Below are positions 60,105 through 64,000 of a stretch of DNA of 64,000 bases, piece by piece. Source of the stretch: JACVRN01 sp036403815 (lineage in GTDB: Bacteria; Acidobacteriota; Blastocatellia; Pyrinomonadales; Pyrinomonadaceae). The position numbers and the translations under genes were made by a program. Within the stretch, counting starts at the first letter, position 1. Each line of letters starts with the position of its first letter. The stretch covers positions 1 to 64,000 of the forward strand of contig DASWQH010000008.1 of NCBI GenBank assembly GCA_036403815.1. The letters are read 5' to 3'. The notes under the pieces are model-generated. The model saw nothing but the letters and a program-made list of their open reading frames with translations. It searched no databases and was not told the DNA's origin.

Positions 60105-61528
60105 GAGGTAGCGCCCTTTGAAGCGAATTCAATTGTCCCGTCCCTTTGCTCCATCTCCTGCTCGAAGAAGGCGCTATGAAGACGCTTGACGACCTCTTGA
60201 ACGCGTGGCTCGTCAACGGCGAACGTCAGATTAATGCTTGAAGCTCCGAGCGAGACGAGCGAGACGTTGATGTCGCTGATGGTGGAAAAGACGCGCGAGG
60301 CTATGCCAGGTGTCGAGCGCAAGCCTTCGCCAACCACGCAGACGATTGCGCGCCCCTGTTCCACCTCGACCTCGCCCAACCGCCTTAGCTCTTCAAGAAT
60401 CGTGGGCAGTGTAGTAGTGTCATCAAGCGAGAGCGAGACGCTGACCTCCGATGTCGTCACCACGTCAACGGCTGTGCGATGGCGGTCGAAGATTTCAAAG
60501 ATGGCGCGCAGGAAACCGTACGCGCCGAGCATACGCCCCGAGGTTATCTGCACCGTCGTGATACTGGTTTTATGCGCGATGGCTTTGACGGTGCGCGGCA
60601 CGGCCTCGGTTTCAAAACAGACGAGCGTGCCTGCTTCTTCCGGCGCGCGAGAGTTGCAGATGCGCACGGGGATGCGGCGCTCGACTGCCGGTTGAATAGT
60701 CTTCGGATGCAGCACCTTCGCGCCGAAGTATGCAAGCTCTGCCGCTTCCGAATAGGAGAGTAGACGAATGGTGCGCGCCTCTTTGACGACGCGCGGGTCT
60801 GCCGTCAAAACTCCCGTCACGTCCGTCCAGATTTCCACCTCGCCCGCATCAACGCACGCGCCTACGAGCGCCGCCGTGAAATCCGAACCGCCGCGTCCCA
60901 GTGTGGTCGTGGCGTTCTTCAAGCTGGACGCGATGAAGCCGCCGAGCACGGGCGTGACGGATGCTTCGATTAAAGGAAGCAGCTCGCTAAGCGTGCGCGC
61001 CTTCGTCTCTTCATAGAGGGGCGAGGCGTTTCCGTATTCGTCGTCGGTTACGATGCAGCGCCTGGCATCCACGTAGCGCGCATGTCCCGGCGTGCGCGTA
61101 GAGAGCACAGCCGCGAGTAAGTATGCCGAGAGCCGCTCGCCATAAGAGACAATCTCGTCCTGCAAGGGCGGGCGCGTCACCGGATGCTGGCTGACGATGC
61201 GCAGTAGCTCACTGGTCTCGCGCCGCGCCGCAGAAATCGCAGACCAGATTTCAGTGCGCGCATCCTGATTAAGCAAGGTGCGCGCAACTTCGGTGTGCCG
61301 CTCGAACTGCACATCAAGCTCGCGCGTTGCGCCTTCGGCGTCGCCGTTTGCTGCGCGCTCGACGCTCAGTAGCAGCGCATTCGTAAACCCGCTCATGGCA
61401 GAGACGACGACCACGGGGCGCGCATCACGCTTCGACTGCACGATCTCCGTCACACGCTCGAACGCGCTGGCATCTTCGACGGACGTGCCGCCGAATTTCA
61501 TCACTACAGGTTTAAGAGAAACTTCCAT
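60101..61528 (-). CDS. lysC: Aspartate kinase
   Basis: A 475-residue enzyme making aspartyl phosphate, the committed step of the aspartate family. KFGGTSVEDASAFERV at the N-terminus, GRGGSDFTAALVGA in the kinase domain, then two ACT domains (SVSLSLDDTTTLPTIL and VCVVGEGLRSTPGIASRVFSTISDINVSLVSLGAS) suited to allosteric control by lysine. It is monofunctional. ATG 61528 is preferred over TTG 61534. A lysine riboswitch and terminator lie directly upstream. Confidence 0.97.
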   Translation of the reverse strand: MEVSLKPVVMKFGGTSVEDASAFERVTEIVQSKRDARPVVVVSAMSGFTNALLLSVERAANGDAEGATRELDVQFERHTEVARTLLNQDARTEIWSAISAARRETSELLRIVSQHPVTRPPLQDEIVSYGERLSAYLLAAVLSTRTPGHARYVDARRCIVTDDEYGNASPLYEETKARTLSELLPLIEASVTPVLGGFIASSLKNATTTLGRGGSDFTAALVGACVDAGEVEIWTDVTGVLTADPRVVKEARTIRLLSYSEAAELAYFGAKVLHPKTIQPAVERRIPVRICNSRAPEEAGTLVCFETEAVPRTVKAIAHKTSITTVQITSGRMLGAYGFLRAIFEIFDRHRTAVDVVTTSEVSVSLSLDDTTTLPTILEELRRLGEVEVEQGRAIVCVVGEGLRSTPGIASRVFSTISDINVSLVSLGASSINLTFAVDEPRVQEVVKRLHSAFFEQEMEQRDGTIEFASKGATS

Positions 61529-61566
61529 ACGCAAATCAACGGGATGCTGAAATTTTCGCGCTGTTC

Positions 61567-61610
61567 AAAAAGAAAAGAGGCCGGGTCTTTGAGAGAAGAC
61601 GACCGGCCTC
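61567..61610 (-). terminator. Riboswitch-controlled intrinsic terminator before lysC
   Basis: On the minus strand GAGGCCGG pairs with CCGGCCTC, the stem continues with GTCTT/AAGAC after a 2-nt bulge, and TTTTCTTTTT follows. It is located between the riboswitch and lysC, 39 nt before the ATG. Confidence 0.92.
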
Positions 61611-61667
61611 ATGTGGAAATCCAAGCTCGCGCAAACATCCGCGCGGCTCTGTTTGAGATGCACCGAT

Positions 61668-61869
61668 TAGTCGTAGCTCTCCATCGCTTTAAGTTCAGGC
61701 GATGACAATCCTGCGGATTTAGCCGCAGCGACCAACCTGCGCGCATCTGAAGGCCGAAAAGTTGCGCGCGGGTTTCGGCGACCTGCCCCTTTCATCGAGT
61801 GTCGAACAGATAAGCCTTCAAAGCTATTTCCCAAACCCGATTACTCTTGGAGGTCGCGCCTCTACTCCA
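61668..61869 (-). promoter_or_regulatory. Lysine riboswitch (L-box)
   Basis: The minus strand shows the L-box conserved blocks in order: GTAGAGGCGCGACCTCCAAG, AGTAATCGGG, GAAAGGGGCAGGTCGCCGAAACC, GGTTGG, GATTGTCATCG and GATGGAGAGCTACGA. The size of about 200 nt fits the five-helix fold. With the downstream terminator it should stop transcription of the lysC-dapE-dapB-dapA-dapD-dapC-asd-permease unit when lysine is abundant. The terminator implies transcriptional control; the alternate pairing was not modelled. Confidence 0.93.
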
Positions 61870-61896
61870 TGATTTGAAAGATCGAATGAAAAGCAA

Positions 61897-61925
61897 ACCT
61901 AAGCGATACAAACCGAACTTGTCAA
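61897..61925 (-). promoter_or_regulatory. Candidate promoter of the lysine operon
   Basis: A perfect TTGACA (61925-61920) is followed after 17 bp by TTAGGT (61902-61897), a weak -10. Transcription would begin about 20 nt before the riboswitch, which supports the assignment. Confidence 0.45.
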
Positions 61926-61939
61926 GCAAACTCCATAAG

Positions 61940-61992
61940 AAGAGGTCAGAGGTTAGTGAAATACAGTTACTAACCTCTAGCCTCTGACCTCT
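61940..61992. repeat. Inverted repeat, family 7, copy 3
   Basis: AGAGGTCAGAGGTTAGT pairs with ACTAACCTCTAGCCTCTGACCTCT. It lies 10 bp after the lysA stop and may act as its transcript end. Confidence 0.75.
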
Positions 61993-62002
61993 TCCGTTTT
62001 CT

Positions 62003-63421
62003 TTACCAGACATCGCCTGCAAGCAGGTCTTCGTAAGTGTCGCGGCGGCGAATCAGTTCGACGCGGCCTCCATCGCGCACTAAGACGGCTGCCGGGAGTG
62101 GCCGACCGTTGTAGGGAAACATCTGTGCAAGGGAATACGCGCCGCTGTTAAGGAGCGCGAGGACTTCGCCGGAGCCTACACCGTTGGGGAGCTTGCGATA
62201 ATCCGGCAATCGCCCCTCGCGCTCTATGTCGAAATAGACATCGCCGGAATCGCACAAGGGGCCTGCCACCTTGTACTCCGCAAGGCTCTCCTCGTCGGCG
62301 CGCGATGCAGAGATGAGATGGTAGTACCACTTGTAGTTGTTCATCGAAAGCAGGATGTTGTAACCGGCATCGGTCAAGAGCCACGTATCATTTGTTTCGG
62401 GTCTGCGCTTGAGGTTGCGTACGGTCGTCAGGACGAGTCCGGCATCGGCTATGACGCTGCGACCGGGTTCGAGCAGGATGGTGACGTGTTCGAGCAGGTG
62501 TTCGCCTTCGGCATCGCGTGCCGCATCACGCGCGGCACGGAGCGCGGCGCGTAAGACTTCCGTCGGCTCAAGCTCTGCGCCGAGCATGTCGCGCTCGTGT
62601 TCGGGCAGAGAGTCTGCCATAGAGCGGTCGCGCAGGTAGTTGACGGGAATGCCGCCGCCAAGATTGATGTGCTCAAGCGTGTGCCCCGTCTCGCGGTGTA
62701 TCGTGACGAGGTGTTCCCACATGGTCTTGAAGGCGGCGGCGAACGGTTCTACGTCGGGCGTCTGCGAGCCAACGTGTATGTGTATGCCGCACAGGTGAAT
62801 CAAGTCCGGATGCTTTAGCCCGCGACGAAAAGCGTCAAGGACTTCCGATGAAGAGATGCCGAACTTTGAGGTTAGAAGAGCGGTCTGCAACCCTAAGTGC
62901 GAGCGCGTGCCTATCTCCGGCACAAGGCGGAGTGCGATGCGCGCGCGTTTCCCCAAGGCTCGCGCGGCTTCCTCTATTAGCTCAATCTCGTAAATGGAAT
63001 CAACGTTGATGGAATAGATAGAGGCGCGCACAGCCTCTTCGATTTCCGAAGGCGTCTTGCTCGTGCCGTTGAAGATAATCTGGCTGGGGCTAAAACCTGC
63101 GCGCAGTGCTTTATAAAGCTCGCCGCCGCTGTTGACCTCTATATCGATTCCCGCATCGCGCACCGTACGCAACACAGCCATGTTGGAATTGGCCTTTGAG
63201 GCGTAGCAGAATTTCAGCGGATGCTCGACTGCGCGCGCAGCCTCTTTCAAGCGCTCTATGTTCGAGGTGATGCGCGGCTCGGAAAAGACGAAGAGCGGCG
63301 TGTCATGCTCTCGAACTAAATCGAGCGCGTCCACGCCGTTGATAGTAAGATGGCCGCCTCTGGTCTCTAAATAACCGGGTATAGCCCACGCAGGGCTGTA
63401 GGCGACGCCTGTTGACGACAT
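62003..63421 (-). CDS. lysA: Diaminopimelate decarboxylase
   Basis: A 472-residue fold-III PLP enzyme converting meso-DAP to lysine. PLP Lys76 in FCYASKANSN, HIHVGSQTPD, GGGIPVNY, EPGRSVIADAG and CDSGDVYFDIEREG are present. ATG 63421 with AAGGAG about 10 nt upstream is the start; the frame is open to 63559. It precedes the riboswitch-controlled operon and is separated from it by 470 bp, so it is a distinct unit. Confidence 0.96.
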   Translation of the reverse strand: MSSTGVAYSPAWAIPGYLETRGGHLTINGVDALDLVREHDTPLFVFSEPRITSNIERLKEAARAVEHPLKFCYASKANSNMAVLRTVRDAGIDIEVNSGGELYKALRAGFSPSQIIFNGTSKTPSEIEEAVRASIYSINVDSIYEIELIEEAARALGKRARIALRLVPEIGTRSHLGLQTALLTSKFGISSSEVLDAFRRGLKHPDLIHLCGIHIHVGSQTPDVEPFAAAFKTMWEHLVTIHRETGHTLEHINLGGGIPVNYLRDRSMADSLPEHERDMLGAELEPTEVLRAALRAARDAARDAEGEHLLEHVTILLEPGRSVIADAGLVLTTVRNLKRRPETNDTWLLTDAGYNILLSMNNYKWYYHLISASRADEESLAEYKVAGPLCDSGDVYFDIEREGRLPDYRKLPNGVGSGEVLALLNSGAYSLAQMFPYNGRPLPAAVLVRDGGRVELIRRRDTYEDLLAGDVW

Positions 63422-63737
63422 GTGATAAAAGCTCCTTCGATGGTTCTTCGGTTTCGGCGCGAGAAGAGTAGCACTCGGAAGCCGCGACGAGCGAAGATAG
63501 TCTGACCGCAGTCGTGCGTCAAGGCGCGCGCGCGACTGAGCTATGACTGGAATAAGCAACTACGAACCGCTAAATCACACTAAGTAACGCGAAAAGAAAC
63601 ACTCACGAACATAGGCTCGTATCTACTCCGTGCCGGTTCCTCTTCGTGATATTTCGTGTTTATTCGTGGTTCGTCTTTTGTCCGTCCGGCATCTTAATGT
63701 AGCTCAAGACTAATAATTAGAACGGGGTTGTCGAATT
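63422..63737. other. Divergent gene-free interval
   Basis: Separates lysA (minus) from the class V aminotransferase (plus). It contains an imperfect inverted repeat of ACGAA/TTCGTG words (about 63560-63680) related to 41594-41694. No gene is seen. Confidence 0.5.
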
Positions 63738-64000
63738 GTGAGTGAAAGTATCTGGCAGATAGTACGGCGTGATTATCCTGTGGCGGAGCGTATGGCTTAT
63801 CTGAACAGCGCAGCCGCCGGGCCTGTGATGCGGCAGGCGTATGAAGAGGCCATCTCTTTTTATAGAGAGATGATGGAAGAGGGCGATGCGCGCTGGGAGC
63901 AGTGGCTTGAGCGGCGCGAAGCATTGCGCGGGCGTGTGGCGCGCTTCATCAACGCAGACATGGACGAGGTTGCGTTTACGACGAACACTTCGACGGGCAT
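63738..64000 (+). CDS. Class V aminotransferase (cysteine desulfurase-like), partial at right edge
   Basis: GTG 63738 opens a frame that runs off the window. The 87 visible residues (MSESIWQIVRRDYP..., AYLNSAAAGPVMRQAYEEA, RREALRGRVARFINADMDEV and AFTTNTSTG) match the N-terminal part of class V PLP enzymes, where YLNxAAxGP and the TxNTSTG loop contact the cofactor phosphate. The PLP lysine lies beyond the window. Cysteine desulfurase, kynureninase-like or isopenicillin epimerase-like roles are all possible. Confidence 0.75.
   Translation, partial: MSESIWQIVRRDYPVAERMAYLNSAAAGPVMRQAYEEAISFYREMMEEGDARWEQWLERREALRGRVARFINADMDEVAFTTNTSTG

Overview
The window reads as bacterial chromosome, most likely an Acidobacteriota of the Blastocatellia type. 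This is inferred from the mix of DUF3857/transglutaminase pairs, a DUF4097 protein, TolB-propeller S9 peptidases, a huge RHS protein and many intergenic palindromic repeats. No rRNA or marker search was possible, so the taxonomy is tentative. By eye, the left 25.7 kb is accessory and less GC-rich, and the right 38 kb is housekeeping.

Left part (1-12.9 kb): an IS630-type transposase remnant, an ABM-fold monooxygenase, a secreted serine hydrolase, a secreted unknown protein, a secreted cysteine phosphatase, polyphosphate kinase (ppk1), an MsbA-type ABC exporter and a secreted PQQ-type beta-propeller. Two paralogous secreted proteins (4539-5552 and 10112-11305) follow ppk1 and the ABC exporter. 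They carry kinase-like motifs (DIKDSN / DLKDEN loop, then SDLG) and appear to be an unrecognised exported kinase-like family. One of them faces the secreted phosphatase across a shared terminator.

Island (12,953-25,672): a 47-bp perfect direct repeat of the 3' part of tRNA-Lys(UUU) brackets about 12.7 kb. It carries a 5'-truncated tyrosine integrase beside the intact tRNA, a 1097-aa TIG/PPC surface protein, an 1829-aa kelch/RHS protein, an overlapping DUF3592 membrane protein, a DUF1266 protein and a small membrane protein. Both att copies also share a diverged 55-bp flank with a hairpin that is kept by compensating changes, suggesting successive integration of related elements.

Core part (26-64 kb): purA, a YkgJ-type protein, trxA, glgA and rho are followed by a proteostasis block, tig - clpP - orphan ClpX-type zinc finger - clpX - lon - unknown - engB, with tRNA-Leu(UAG) upstream. 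Then come a DUF4097 protein, an S9 peptidase, two DUF3857 proteins (one lacking the catalytic Cys) and an ATP-grasp protein. The right end holds DAP-type murE (+) and, on the minus strand, a nearly complete lysine/DAP pathway: lysA, then lysC-dapE-dapB-dapA-dapD-dapC-type aminotransferase-APH-type kinase-asd-amino acid permease. A lysine riboswitch with a canonical terminator precedes lysC. MurE adds the DAP made by this operon to the cell wall. The window ends in a class V aminotransferase.

A striking overall feature is at least ten families of inverted repeats between genes. Several abut start codons (purA, engB) or stop codons (rho), or encode the C-terminal tails of proteins (dapE, dapC).
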